DNA of 64,000 nucleotides, taken from contig DGRX01000015.1 of NCBI GenBank assembly GCA_002391235.1, forward strand, positions 1 to 64,000, given 5' to 3'. Under the pieces are notes generated by a model. The model made no database searches and had not been told where the DNA came from. It was given only the letters and a program-made list of their open reading frames with translations. How positions within the stretch are numbered: position 1 is the first letter of the stretch; each line of letters starts with the position of its first letter. The translations under genes were made by a program, and so were the position numbers. The DNA is from Treponema sp. UBA4377 (GTDB lineage Bacteria > Spirochaetota > Spirochaetia > Treponematales > Treponemataceae). Of the stretch, positions 1-7,661 are shown piece after piece.

Positions 1-722
1 ATTTCAAACGGTTTTTCTTCATCTGTAATTGGAGATAATACTTTCTGTTTCTTCTCGCCGTTCCGTTCTTTCTGAATCCGCTCAAACAATGCTTCTGCAT
101 TGTAGTCGGGGTTGCCTTTTTGGACTGGATTTTGTTTGCGCCAGTCGGCGGTGAGTTTTCCTTCTATGGCGTCCTGCAGAATGTTCTGACGGAGTTGTTT
201 TATGTAGTTTTTCTGTGATTCAATTTCTACAGAAAGCTGTTCCGTTTTTTTTAATTGTAGAGATGTTTTTTTGACTATCTCTTGCTGAGTCTGTAGATCT
301 GGTATTGAAATCTCTAATGGCAGCAGATGCCTTGGTTTTATTTCAGTTTTGATTCCACCCTTTACTTGCTTTTGTAGGGCAGCGATAAATGCAGGGGTTT
401 TTACAAAATATTTGAAATATTCTAAATCAACTTTTGAACTATCGAATGTATAAGAAGAATAATGAATTGTAGCACAAACAGGTTCATCACCTTGATAAAC
501 GGCAACAGCGCCTTTTGCAACATTGATTCCCGAAATTACCAAATCACCTGGATGAACAATAATCATATCAGTTTTTGTAGGTTTATCTGAGATATGGATT
601 GTTCCAGAGAAATCTATTTTATCGAGGCGTTTGTATTTTGAAATCTTTGAATCATCGGGGTTATATCGACCTTCTCGCTCTGTGAGGAAATCTCCAATTT
701 TAACTTTTTTCCATTCGCTCAT
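1..722 (-). CDS. hsdS: Type I restriction-modification specificity subunit HsdS (3' part beyond window)
   Basis: The reading frame opens at an ATG (MSEWKKVKIGDF) and stays open to the window edge, giving about 240 residues. It reads like one half of an HsdS protein: a target-recognition domain with the typical 'KPTKTDMIIVHPGDLVIS' and 'GGIKTEIKPRHLLPLEI' blocks, followed by a conserved coiled helix (IPDLQTQQEIVKKTSLQLK) and then a K/E/Q-rich tail with 'DAIEGKLTADWR', a common type I S-subunit end motif. HsdS chooses the DNA sequence recognised by the HsdR/HsdM complex. It starts 4 nt after the fic stop codon, so fic and hsdS are probably co-transcribed. hsdM is not seen and could lie beyond the left edge. 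A second recognition domain may follow outside the window. Confidence 0.85.
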   Translation of the reverse strand, partial: MSEWKKVKIGDFLTEREGRYNPDDSKISKYKRLDKIDFSGTIHISDKPTKTDMIIVHPGDLVISGINVAKGAVAVYQGDEPVCATIHYSSYTFDSSKVDLEYFKYFVKTPAFIAALQKQVKGGIKTEIKPRHLLPLEISIPDLQTQQEIVKKTSLQLKKTEQLSVEIESQKNYIKQLRQNILQDAIEGKLTADWRKQNPVQKGNPDYNAEALFERIQKERNGEKKQKVLSPITDEEKPFE

Positions 723-726
723 GATG

Positions 727-1782
727 TTATTCCTTCAGCAAATCCATCAGGCCTATGTTTATAAACAGATTGTCTTTCCCAACTTTCATGCACTTCAGGA
801 TACCTATATCTTCCAGCTGGTGCAAATATCTTGAGGCGGCTTTGCGTTCCACTCCGAGTGATTTTACAATGAATTCAACTTTGCAATATGGATTTTCAAA
901 AAGAGTTTCTATTAATTCTTTTGAATAAATTTTTGTAGCTTCTGTTTTTACTTTTTCTACAGTATCTTCCAACAGTTTTTTTATGGCTTTTACTTTCTGG
1001 ATTGTATCGGCTGCAGTTTCTTCAATTCCCTTTAGAATAAAAATTATCCAATCTTCCCAAGCCTCATTCACACGTACATTCTGTAAAAGCTTGTAGTAAC
1101 TGTTTTTATTCTTAATAATGTAGGAACTGAGATACAAAATGGGAACATCAAGGTGATGTTTCAAAATCAGATAGAGAATATTTACAATGCGGCCTGTCCT
1201 TCCGTTTCCGTCATAAAATGGATGAATGCTTTCAAACTGATAATGTAGAATAGCAAGCTTTGAAAGACTATCATCCTCATTATTCAGATATTCAGTAAAA
1301 TTCTTTAATAGTTCATCTATTTCTTCTTTTGTCTGAGGTGGAGTATAAACAACTTCGTTTGTAGTGTCGTTCACAAGTTTTGTTCCAGGCATGGTTCGGA
1401 TTCCTGCATCATTTTGAACCAGAACTTTTTGAATCTGAACAATATCATTAATTGAAATAAAGTCATGTTCCTTAAGCTGATTAAAACCTGTGTACAGAGC
1501 TTCGCGATAGAACATAACTTCTTTTGTTGCTGAGTCAATTTTTTTTACGGTTTCTGCTACGGCTTTATAAAGGTCATCTTTTGTTGTGATGATATTTTCG
1601 ATTTCTGAGCTGTCTTTTGACTCCTGAAGCACAACTGCATTTATAAGAATTGATTGATTGGGAATAAGATTTGCGCAGCCCTTTAATTCGGCAAGCATTT
1701 TTACAGCTTTGTTTTCAGCTTTGAGAATCTTAATTGTTTCCGTTTTTGAAGAATCAATCGGCAGCTTTTGTAATTCAGTCAT
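727..1782 (-). CDS. Fic-family AMP-transferase-like protein with C-terminal winged helix
   Basis: This 351-residue protein has an N-terminal Fic_N-type helical region, a Fic core with the complete catalytic motif HPFYDGNGRTGR (His at about residue 187), and a C-terminal winged-helix-like segment (GVERKAASRYLHQLEDIGIL). Fic proteins transfer AMP or related groups onto target proteins, and a wHTH tail often goes with autoregulation. I chose the ATG at 1782 over an upstream in-frame GTG at 1800 because a perfect -10 (TATAAT, 1789-1794) lies 6 nt before it; the GTG start would fall upstream of that -10. The gene sits between hsdR and hsdS, a known position for accessory genes in type I loci. It may be one half of a toxin-antitoxin-like control, but no small partner is visible. 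Its target is unknown. Confidence 0.85.
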   Translation of the reverse strand: MTELQKLPIDSSKTETIKILKAENKAVKMLAELKGCANLIPNQSILINAVVLQESKDSSEIENIITTKDDLYKAVAETVKKIDSATKEVMFYREALYTGFNQLKEHDFISINDIVQIQKVLVQNDAGIRTMPGTKLVNDTTNEVVYTPPQTKEEIDELLKNFTEYLNNEDDSLSKLAILHYQFESIHPFYDGNGRTGRIVNILYLILKHHLDVPILYLSSYIIKNKNSYYKLLQNVRVNEAWEDWIIFILKGIEETAADTIQKVKAIKKLLEDTVEKVKTEATKIYSKELIETLFENPYCKVEFIVKSLGVERKAASRYLHQLEDIGILKCMKVGKDNLFINIGLMDLLKE

Positions 1783-1788
1783 GTCCCA

Positions 1789-1891
1789 ATTATACACCAC
1801 TTTGGTACATAACGCAAGGGATATGCACTATTTTTTGCAATTTTGGTACATATAAAAGAAACGCGTACAAATTTTTTGATTTTTGGTACAT
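1789..1891 (-). promoter_or_regulatory. fic promoter with three spaced 10-bp repeats
   Basis: Read on the minus strand, the -35 is TTGCGT (1812-1817), the spacer is 17 bp and the -10 is TATAAT (1789-1794). The repeat ATGTACCAAA occurs three times in the same orientation at 1801-1810, 1842-1851 and 1882-1891, spaced 41 and 40 bp. The promoter-proximal copy lies inside the -35/-10 spacer. This layout fits an operator array, possibly bound by Fic's own winged helix (inference). Confidence 0.6.
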
Positions 1892-1954
1892 GTAGTTTTG
1901 AGGCCGCAATTTGTGACTTCAAGATTCTAAAACAAGCTCGGAATGACATTGTAT

Positions 1955-4381
1955 TTACGCAACCTTATAAATCTCTGCTTCCAGCTCTCGTATTGCTTGA
2001 AGATACTGCGCTTTTCCGCCAAAGAGATTCACAATTTCTGTCGGGGTGCCGATTTCTTTTATTGGGTCTACGGTGAGGACTTTCATATCTTCTATTTCTT
2101 CGATTCCGGTTTGGGCGTATTTGTCTAACAGGGCATCCAAGACTGCGCGGGCTTTGTCCCCGTATTTGGTCCAGTAGTTTCGTTTGCGGACATTTTCGGC
2201 GCGTTCTTTTCTTGTAAGGGCCGGTGCGTCCCAGGCGATGTGGCAGATCAGGTCAAAAATATCGAGGTCATTTTTAATTTCATCTTTCAGCTCTTCAAAG
2301 ATAATTCCCTGATTTTCCAGCTCTTCTATAATGGCGCGCTTCTTTTCCGCGTCGTTCCATGTCTGCAAGAAATTGTCGAGTGAGCGGTAAGAAGTGAGGA
2401 TGCCTGTTTTGCAGTATTCTTTGAGGCTTGTGGTTATTAGTTTTCCGTTTGCGTCCAAAAATTCCTTGCGTTCGCTAAGGATGTGAACATCAACGCCTGC
2501 GATTCGGACTTTCTCTCGCCTTTCAAATTTTTGTGGCTTAGGTTCCGCAACGGCAATATTTCCGAATTCGTCATTGATGCGGTATTCTGGAAAAGCAATC
2601 TCTTCGCCTGTAACAGGATCAATCTGACTTTCCTCCTCGCCTTCATCTATTATTTGTTCAGAAATCTCTTCGTCTTGCGACGCTTCTTTTATGCGGACTG
2701 GCGCTCCGTCAAAGTCCTTGTCTGCGAATTTGTCGGTGACATTGCGAAAGTCGATGATGGTAAAATAGAGTTTCCCGAAATCTTCCTCAACTCTTGTTCC
2801 TCGGCCGATTATCTGCTTGAATTCTGTCATGCTGCCGATGTTGGAGTCAAGGCAAATCAGTTTGCATGTCTTTGCGTCTGTTCCTGTGGTCATCAGTTTT
2901 GAAGTTGTGGCTATAACTGGATAGGTTTCTTCTGGATTGATGAAATCATCAAGGTAGTCTTTAGCGTCTTTGTCATCGCCTGTAATTCTCACGATGTATT
3001 TGTCTGTCTTTGCAGTGATTTCGCGCGGCGCATATTTTAACAAAGCCCTCCGCATTCGTTCTGCGTGCTCGATGTCAACACAGAATACGATTGTTTTATC
3101 GTAGGGATTCGTATTCTTGAGATATTCCATAATCTTTCGGGCAACCAAATCCGTTCGTTCATCTATGATGATTGCGCGGTCGTAATCTTTCGTGTTGTAA
3201 AGCCGGTCTTCGATAAGCTCGCCGTCTATGTCGGTTTTGTTACGCTCTGGCCTGTACCCTTCCAAATCCACATTCATTCCAACGCGAAGAACTTTGTAGG
3301 GAGCCAGAAAACCGTCATCAATTCCCTGTTTGAGAGAATATGTGTAAATCGGCTCGCCAAAATATTCGATGTTCGAAAGCGCCTTTGTTTCTTTTGGAGT
3401 TGCGGTCATGCCGATTTGGGTTGCGTTTGAAAAATACGTGAGAATTTTATGCCAGGCTTTGTCCTCGTCAACTGAACCGCGGTGACACTCATCGACGATA
3501 ATCAAATCAAAAAACTCAGGGCTGAATTTTCTGAACGCATCCGTTTCTTCGTTGTAATTCGTAAGCCCCTGATACAATGCGAGGTAAATTTCATAAGACT
3601 TGTCAATTTTCTTGTTTTTTATGATAGTGAGCTTATCTTTGAAATGCTTAAAGTCGCCTTTCTTTGTTTGGGTGATAAGATTGTTGCGGTCTGCCAGGTA
3701 AAGGATTCGTTTTTTACAGCCAGATTTCCAGAGACGGTAGATGATTTGAAAAGCCGTGAATGTTTTTCCTGTGCCAGTCGCCATCACAAGAAGAATGCGT
3801 TTTTGTCCGCGCGCAATTGCTTCTACCGTGCGGTTGACGGCGATTCTCTGGTAGTAGCGCGGTGGGTAGCAATCATTCCCGAAAAAATACTGGGAAAGAG
3901 CCGTCTGCTCGCTTTTATCGTCCAATCCGTTATAGCGTTTGTAACAAGCCCACAAGTCTTCTTGCGTCGGAAAATCGTTTAAATCCAGCTCTTGCGTGAT
4001 AATCGCTTGCTGAGTTGAATCTAAGTTCCCGCAGTTTTTGCGATATTGAATTATAAATCCGTCTCCGTTAGAACTGATTGCGACAGGAATATCAAGAGTT
4101 TCCGCATAGCCCAATGCCTGCTGCAAACCGGAACCGACGGAATGCGTGTTATCCTTTGCTTCAATTACAGCGACAGGAATGTTAGGTTTGTAATAAAGAA
4201 TGATGTCAGCCCGCTTCTTTCCCCCGCGTTTTGTCTGCCTGCCTTTCACAAAAATACGTCCGGCTGTAAAAGTAACTTCTTCGCGAATTTGAGTCTGCCT
4301 GTTCCAGCCAGATTTCTCAATTGCAGGGAGAATATATTTTGTGATGATGTCGCGTTCCGACATAGACTTTTTTTCTTCCAT
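1955..4381 (-). CDS. hsdR: Type I restriction enzyme motor/nuclease subunit HsdR (EcoEI-like)
   Basis: This 808-residue protein has the HsdR layout. An N-terminal PD-(D/E)xK nuclease domain carries D at ~59 and ExK at ~74-76 (VIEAKD). A SF2 DEAD-type helicase follows with Walker A GTGKT (~203-207) and DECH (~297-300), then helicase motif VI (QIIGRGTRVEED) and an EcoEI-type C-terminal region that binds the methylase. It is the DNA-translocating, cleaving subunit. An ATG at 4390 overlaps the -10 hexamer TATAAT (4389-4394), so it cannot be in the mRNA; the ATG at 4381, 7 nt downstream, is the likely start. The sequence is visibly AT-richer than the genes right of 4.5 kb, which suggests horizontal acquisition. 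All catalytic motifs appear intact. Confidence 0.92.
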   Translation of the reverse strand: MEEKKSMSERDIITKYILPAIEKSGWNRQTQIREEVTFTAGRIFVKGRQTKRGGKKRADIILYYKPNIPVAVIEAKDNTHSVGSGLQQALGYAETLDIPVAISSNGDGFIIQYRKNCGNLDSTQQAIITQELDLNDFPTQEDLWACYKRYNGLDDKSEQTALSQYFFGNDCYPPRYYQRIAVNRTVEAIARGQKRILLVMATGTGKTFTAFQIIYRLWKSGCKKRILYLADRNNLITQTKKGDFKHFKDKLTIIKNKKIDKSYEIYLALYQGLTNYNEETDAFRKFSPEFFDLIIVDECHRGSVDEDKAWHKILTYFSNATQIGMTATPKETKALSNIEYFGEPIYTYSLKQGIDDGFLAPYKVLRVGMNVDLEGYRPERNKTDIDGELIEDRLYNTKDYDRAIIIDERTDLVARKIMEYLKNTNPYDKTIVFCVDIEHAERMRRALLKYAPREITAKTDKYIVRITGDDKDAKDYLDDFINPEETYPVIATTSKLMTTGTDAKTCKLICLDSNIGSMTEFKQIIGRGTRVEEDFGKLYFTIIDFRNVTDKFADKDFDGAPVRIKEASQDEEISEQIIDEGEEESQIDPVTGEEIAFPEYRINDEFGNIAVAEPKPQKFERREKVRIAGVDVHILSERKEFLDANGKLITTSLKEYCKTGILTSYRSLDNFLQTWNDAEKKRAIIEELENQGIIFEELKDEIKNDLDIFDLICHIAWDAPALTRKERAENVRKRNYWTKYGDKARAVLDALLDKYAQTGIEEIEDMKVLTVDPIKEIGTPTEIVNLFGGKAQYLQAIRELEAEIYKVA

Positions 4382-4388
4382 GCGCTTC

Positions 4389-4394
4389 ATTATA
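4389..4394 (-). promoter_or_regulatory. hsdR -10 element
   Basis: The minus strand reads GCGCTATAAT, then 7 nt, then the ATG at 4381. No good -35 is visible. The implied mRNA would start at or next to the ATG. Confidence 0.5.
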
Positions 4395-4457
4395 GCGCAT
4401 TCTTAGAGTCATTTCTAGAAGCAGCTCGTGTTATCGAACGAAAGACAAACAAAACGC

Positions 4458-4515
4458 TTGCCATGCCGCTTCCTAATGGCAAACGCTAGCAAAATTCCGC
4501 CCTTTATGCTACAAT
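4458..4515 (+). promoter_or_regulatory. neuB promoter region with upstream inverted repeat
   Basis: The -10 TACAAT (4510-4515) follows TGC, as in an extended -10. No convincing -35 is seen. A perfect 7-bp inverted repeat TTGCCAT / ATGGCAA (4458-4464 and 4476-4482) lies upstream, where an operator could sit. Confidence 0.4.
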
Positions 4516-4521
4516 GTCGCT

Positions 4522-5670
4522 ATGGTAATCGCGGAAATCGGGACATCGCACGAAGGTTCAATAGATAAGGCAAAGCGCTTGATTGACGCGGCAAAGGAAG
4601 CCGAGGCTGACGCGGTTAAATTCCAGTGGGTCATCGCGGACGAAATCCTGCACCCAAAAACAGGCTTTGTGGACTTGCCCACGGGCCGCATTCCCTTGTA
4701 CGAGCGCTTTAAGCAGCTGGAATGTCCGCCCGACTTTTACGCAAAATCTTTGGAATACGCGCGCTCGCTTGGCCTTAAATGGATTTGCTCGCCCTTTGGC
4801 CTAAAAAGCCTTGAGCTTCTTTTGGAGCTAAAGCCCGACGCGGTTAAAATCGCCTCGCCGGAACTGAACCATTTTCCAATGCTGCGCGCCTTGGCCGCCG
4901 CGCGAAAAGCGGACGCCGAACTTAAATCGGACGAGGCGCGCAAATCGAATGAGGCGGCCTTCCCCGCCCCCGCCGCAGTTCCCGTAATAGTTTCTAGCGG
5001 CGTTTCCAAAACGCGCGACATAGAGGCCGCCCTGGCCATTTTGGGAAAAAGCGGCGTGAGTCTCCTTCACTGCGTCACAAGCTATCCCGCGCCCGAAGAA
5101 GAATACAACGTACGACTAATCGCCGCGCTAAAAAAAGACTTTGGCGTTGAGACAGGACTAAGCGACCACTCGCTTGACCCAGTCTTGGTTCCGTGCCTTG
5201 CCGCCTCGCAGGGCGCGACGGTTTTTGAAAAGCACATAACGCTAAGCAAAAAGACAAGCGGCCTTGACGACCCTGTCGCGCTTGAGCCAGGGCAGTTTTT
5301 GCAAATGACCCGGGCGCTAAAGCAATGCCAGGCCGCCATCAACCGTTACGGAAGCGAGCGCGGCGAAAAGGAAATCATAGCGCAAATGTCCGAGCAATAC
5401 GGAAGCGAGCGAGTCCAAAAAGTTTTGGGAAGCGGAATCAAGGCGCTGGCTCCTGCCGAAGAAAAAAATTACGGCCGCACCAACAGAAGCCTTCATTACA
5501 TGAAAGCCTTTGAAGCCGGCCACCTTTTGGAAGCCCAAGATGTTGGCGTTTTGAGAACCGAAAAAGTTTTGACGCCAGGACTAAGCCCGGAATTTTTGGA
5601 AAGCGTCATAGGAAAAAAACTTCGCCGCGCGGTCGATGACGGAGCGGGCGTGGCTTGGGAAGACATTTAG
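4522..5670 (+). CDS. NeuB-family nonulosonic (sialic-type) acid synthase
   Basis: This 382-residue protein is predicted to condense phosphoenolpyruvate with an N-acetyl hexosamine derivative to make a sialic, pseudaminic or legionaminic acid. It has the NeuB TIM barrel start (EIGTSHEGSIDKAKRLIDAA), the block LSDHSLD, the 'FEKHITLSKKTSGLDDP' active-site region and a C-terminal SAF (antifreeze-like) domain (RSLHYMKAFEAGHLL). A Lys/Glu/Ala-rich insert of about 20 residues (~133-155) is not typical of the family. TACAAT (4510-4515) lies 6 nt before the ATG, so the mRNA is probably leaderless. The other nonulosonate genes are not nearby. The product could feed flagellin glycosylation, for which a Maf-like DUF115 protein occurs at 42.7 kb. 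The exact sugar substrate cannot be read from the sequence. Confidence 0.85.
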   Translation: MVIAEIGTSHEGSIDKAKRLIDAAKEAEADAVKFQWVIADEILHPKTGFVDLPTGRIPLYERFKQLECPPDFYAKSLEYARSLGLKWICSPFGLKSLELLLELKPDAVKIASPELNHFPMLRALAAARKADAELKSDEARKSNEAAFPAPAAVPVIVSSGVSKTRDIEAALAILGKSGVSLLHCVTSYPAPEEEYNVRLIAALKKDFGVETGLSDHSLDPVLVPCLAASQGATVFEKHITLSKKTSGLDDPVALEPGQFLQMTRALKQCQAAINRYGSERGEKEIIAQMSEQYGSERVQKVLGSGIKALAPAEEKNYGRTNRSLHYMKAFEAGHLLEAQDVGVLRTEKVLTPGLSPEFLESVIGKKLRRAVDDGAGVAWEDI

Positions 5671-5804
5671 CGCTCGCGGCGCGGCTTTCGCAAACAGCGG
5701 GATTTTTTGAAGGAACAATGACACGATTTTTTTAATTTCGCCAAAAAGCGCGCGCCTTTCAAAGCCTGTCGAGCCCGAGGACTTGTACAAAACGCTCGAA
5801 GAGC

Positions 5805-7139
5805 TTATTTCGGAATCATGATTCCGCCAAAGTAGTCAGGAACGCCTTCGGCGTCGGTCATGATAAAGCCGCGAGTCGACATGGCCACATAGGAACCGTC
5901 AGCTTTTCTGGCGCGGTAAACAAAGGGAACCACGGCGGCGTCTCCGTTAAAGACCAAATCGATGGCTTTTTTATAGGCCTCCAAGTCGTCGGGGTGAATG
6001 TAATCCCGCCAAATCTTGTCGGCTTGGTACATATATTCAGACTTTAGGCCAAAGTCATCGACAAGCGAAAGAGACCACCTTGAATAGTCGTAGCGCATGT
6101 CGCAAAGGTAAATGTAGCCGCCGCCGGCGACCGTGTGCAAGGCGCCGAACAAGCTGTCAAGCATGCGCTTTCGTTCTTCTGGAATTTCAACGTCGCTTCC
6201 ATACTGGCTCTTAAGCTTTTCCATGCCCTTGCGCGATTTTAAAAAATTCTTGTTCTCGTACATGTCGCGGTCGGCGCGCTCAAAAACGTCCGAAAAAGAG
6301 TTGTCCTTATAGGGGTCGTAAACGGCCAAGCCCACGGCCAATACCGGGCCTGACTTGAAGCGGTCGTTTTTTTCGGACCTTTCCCTAAGCTCCTTTACAA
6401 ACTGCTCGCGCCTGTCGTAGTCGTAGTCAGCCAAGACCGCGACAAACTCGTCGCCGCCGATTCTAAAGACCGGGCTGTGCTTAAAGACGTCGCAAATCAT
6501 CCCGCTGGCGCGCTGCAAGGCTTCGTCGCCAAAAGCGTGGCCGCGAGTGTCGTTTAGCATTTTTAGGTCGTTCAAGTCGCACATCAAGACCGCGAATTTA
6601 TAGTCGTGCGCGCCCGCGCGTATCTTTCCGTCCAAGGCTTGGGAGTATTCGGCAAAGGCGTTCTTGTTCTTTATGCCGGTAAGCTCGTCGCGCCTTGCCA
6701 TCCGTTCCGCCGACAAAAGGTTTTTAGCCTGCTCCTCTTTTTCGCGGACTTCGTCGTCAATGTCTTCCATGCCGCAAAGAATGTGCTTTTTGTCTTCGCA
6801 CATGACGACGACAAAGCGCGTGTAAACCATTTTTCCGTCGCGGACAACGCGGCCGCTCACCGAATAGGATTTGCCCTTGGCAAGGTTCTTTAAGACATTT
6901 TCCTTGTCGTGGATTTTGAGCATTTTCGAAAGGTCGTCAGGGTGAACGTAGTTGTAGGCGTTTTTGGTCGCCGTCACAAAAAAGTCTTTTCCCTCTTTGG
7001 GAATGTTAACGCTGGCAAGAACTTTGGGCTGTATGAATTCTATGTAATCGTTGGTCTCGATGTCGACATAGTAAAGGCAGTCAAAACGCTTGGCCAAGGA
7101 TGTCGCGATGTGGCTGAACACGGTCAAATCAACTTTCAT
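5805..7139 (-). CDS. PAS-GGDEF-PAS diguanylate cyclase
   Basis: This 444-residue cytoplasmic protein has no membrane segment. The order is: a PAS-like sensor (~20-140, with the 'YNYVHPDDLSKML' PAS-fold block); a GGDEF domain (~165-320) with DELTGIKNKNAF and an intact RIGGDEFV active site; and a second PAS-like domain at the C terminus ('WRDYIHPDDLEAYKKAI'). GGDEF domains make c-di-GMP from two GTP. The residues before GGDEF are KHSPVF, not an RxxD inhibitory site, so product feedback through that site is not expected. The ATG at 7139 was preferred to an upstream frame extension because TATAAT (7149-7154) lies 9 nt before it. A ComFB-type c-di-GMP-receptor-family protein is encoded at 58.8 kb. 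The ligand sensed is unknown. Confidence 0.88.
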   Translation of the reverse strand: MKVDLTVFSHIATSLAKRFDCLYYVDIETNDYIEFIQPKVLASVNIPKEGKDFFVTATKNAYNYVHPDDLSKMLKIHDKENVLKNLAKGKSYSVSGRVVRDGKMVYTRFVVVMCEDKKHILCGMEDIDDEVREKEEQAKNLLSAERMARRDELTGIKNKNAFAEYSQALDGKIRAGAHDYKFAVLMCDLNDLKMLNDTRGHAFGDEALQRASGMICDVFKHSPVFRIGGDEFVAVLADYDYDRREQFVKELRERSEKNDRFKSGPVLAVGLAVYDPYKDNSFSDVFERADRDMYENKNFLKSRKGMEKLKSQYGSDVEIPEERKRMLDSLFGALHTVAGGGYIYLCDMRYDYSRWSLSLVDDFGLKSEYMYQADKIWRDYIHPDDLEAYKKAIDLVFNGDAAVVPFVYRARKADGSYVAMSTRGFIMTDAEGVPDYFGGIMIPK

Positions 7140-7148
7140 AATGTTTCC

Positions 7149-7154
7149 ATTATA
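7149..7154 (-). promoter_or_regulatory. -10 element of the GGDEF gene
   Basis: TATAAT preceded by TGT (extended -10 form) lies 9 nt before the ATG at 7139. The -35 is unclear. Confidence 0.5.
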
Positions 7155-7233
7155 ACACGGAATTTTAATTTGCGCCACAAAAATTTTCGCCGCGGCAGCT
7201 CCGCTTCGACTCCCTGTTCCTAACAAAAGCGTT

Positions 7234-7272
7234 TAAAAAAAGAAAAGAGTTCCAAAAGTGGAACTCTTTTTT
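7234..7272 (-). terminator. Bidirectional hairpin terminator
   Basis: The stem GAGTTCC / GGAACTC (7247-7253 and 7260-7266) has a 6-nt loop. T runs follow on both strands. It belongs to the left duplicated unit. Confidence 0.7.
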
Positions 7273-7430
7273 AGAGCGGCAGAAGGGAGTCGCCTTCCAG
7301 TCGCCCGCCTCCTGCGTCCTCGCTCCAGGCCGTCTGCGCTGCCTGCCGGCGGCCTCCCTGCCGCCTTTTCGGCTGCCGCCGCGGCAGCTCCGCTTCGACT
7401 CCCCGTTCTTCCTGCAAAAACTGCTTTAAA

Positions 7431-7460
7431 AATAAAAAAGGCTTCCTGTAAAGAAGCCTT
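7431..7460 (-). terminator. tRNA-Gly terminator
   Basis: The stem AAGGCTTC / GAAGCCTT (7438-7445 and 7453-7460) is followed on the minus strand by a T-rich run, just downstream of the tRNA-Gly 3' end. Confidence 0.75.
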
Positions 7461-7467
7461 TTAGGTC

Positions 7468-7540
7468 AGCGGCAGAAGGGAGTCGAACCCTCGTCATCAG
7501 CTTGGAAGGCTGAGATAATGAGCCGTTATATGACTGCCGC
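7468..7540 (-). tRNA. tRNA-Gly (TCC)
   Basis: This is a 73-nt cloverleaf. The acceptor stem is GCGGCAG / CTGCCGC, the anticodon loop CTTCCAA gives anticodon TCC (codon GGA), and the T arm has GGTTCGACTCC. The 3' CCA is not encoded. A promoter lies directly upstream. Confidence 0.95.
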
Positions 7541-7552
7541 AAATGTTCTTAA

Positions 7553-7614
7553 ATAATAGCGAAATCGCGCGCTTTTGTCAAGAAGTTTTCAAAATAATTT
7601 TTGAAAACTTCTTG
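7553..7614 (-). promoter_or_regulatory. tRNA-Gly promoter overlapping a 16-bp hairpin
   Basis: On the minus strand, TTGACA (7576-7581), a 17-bp spacer and TATTAT (7553-7558) lie 12 nt before the tRNA. A perfect 16-bp inverted repeat (arms 7579-7594 and 7599-7614, loop TAAT) overlaps the -35 and sits downstream of hisS. It may end hisS transcription, but it lacks a U tail. Confidence 0.7.
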
Positions 7615-7661
7615 TTGCGTAATTGGAAATTATTGACGTTTGCGCCTTCGGCGCATGGGCA

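Larger units (their letters stand above)
7188..7485. repeat. Tandemly duplicated tRNA-3'-end/terminator unit
   Basis: Two ~105-bp units lie about 190 bp apart (7188-7292 and 7377-7485). Each begins with the same 27 bp (7188-7214 = 7377-7403), holds a different hairpin terminator, and ends with the same 18 bp (7275-7292 = 7468-7485). Those 18 bp are the 3' end of the tRNA-Gly gene, so the left unit looks like the tail of a lost or rearranged second tRNA gene with its terminator. The DNA between the units (7293-7376) has no recognisable gene. Confidence 0.6.

Noticed and set aside
1801..1891. Three short repeats with ~30-bp gaps resembling a CRISPR array
   Set aside because: The repeats are only 10 bp, there are three, and one sits inside a promoter spacer. 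No cas genes are present. An operator array fits better.
4381..4390. hsdR start at the ATG at 4390
   Set aside because: That ATG overlaps the -10 hexamer, so it would not be in the transcript. The next in-frame ATG at 4381 fits.
7579..7614. The 16-bp hairpin after hisS as a confident terminator
   Set aside because: The stem is perfect but there is no U tract, and its arm contains the tRNA-Gly -35. It is recorded with the promoter instead.
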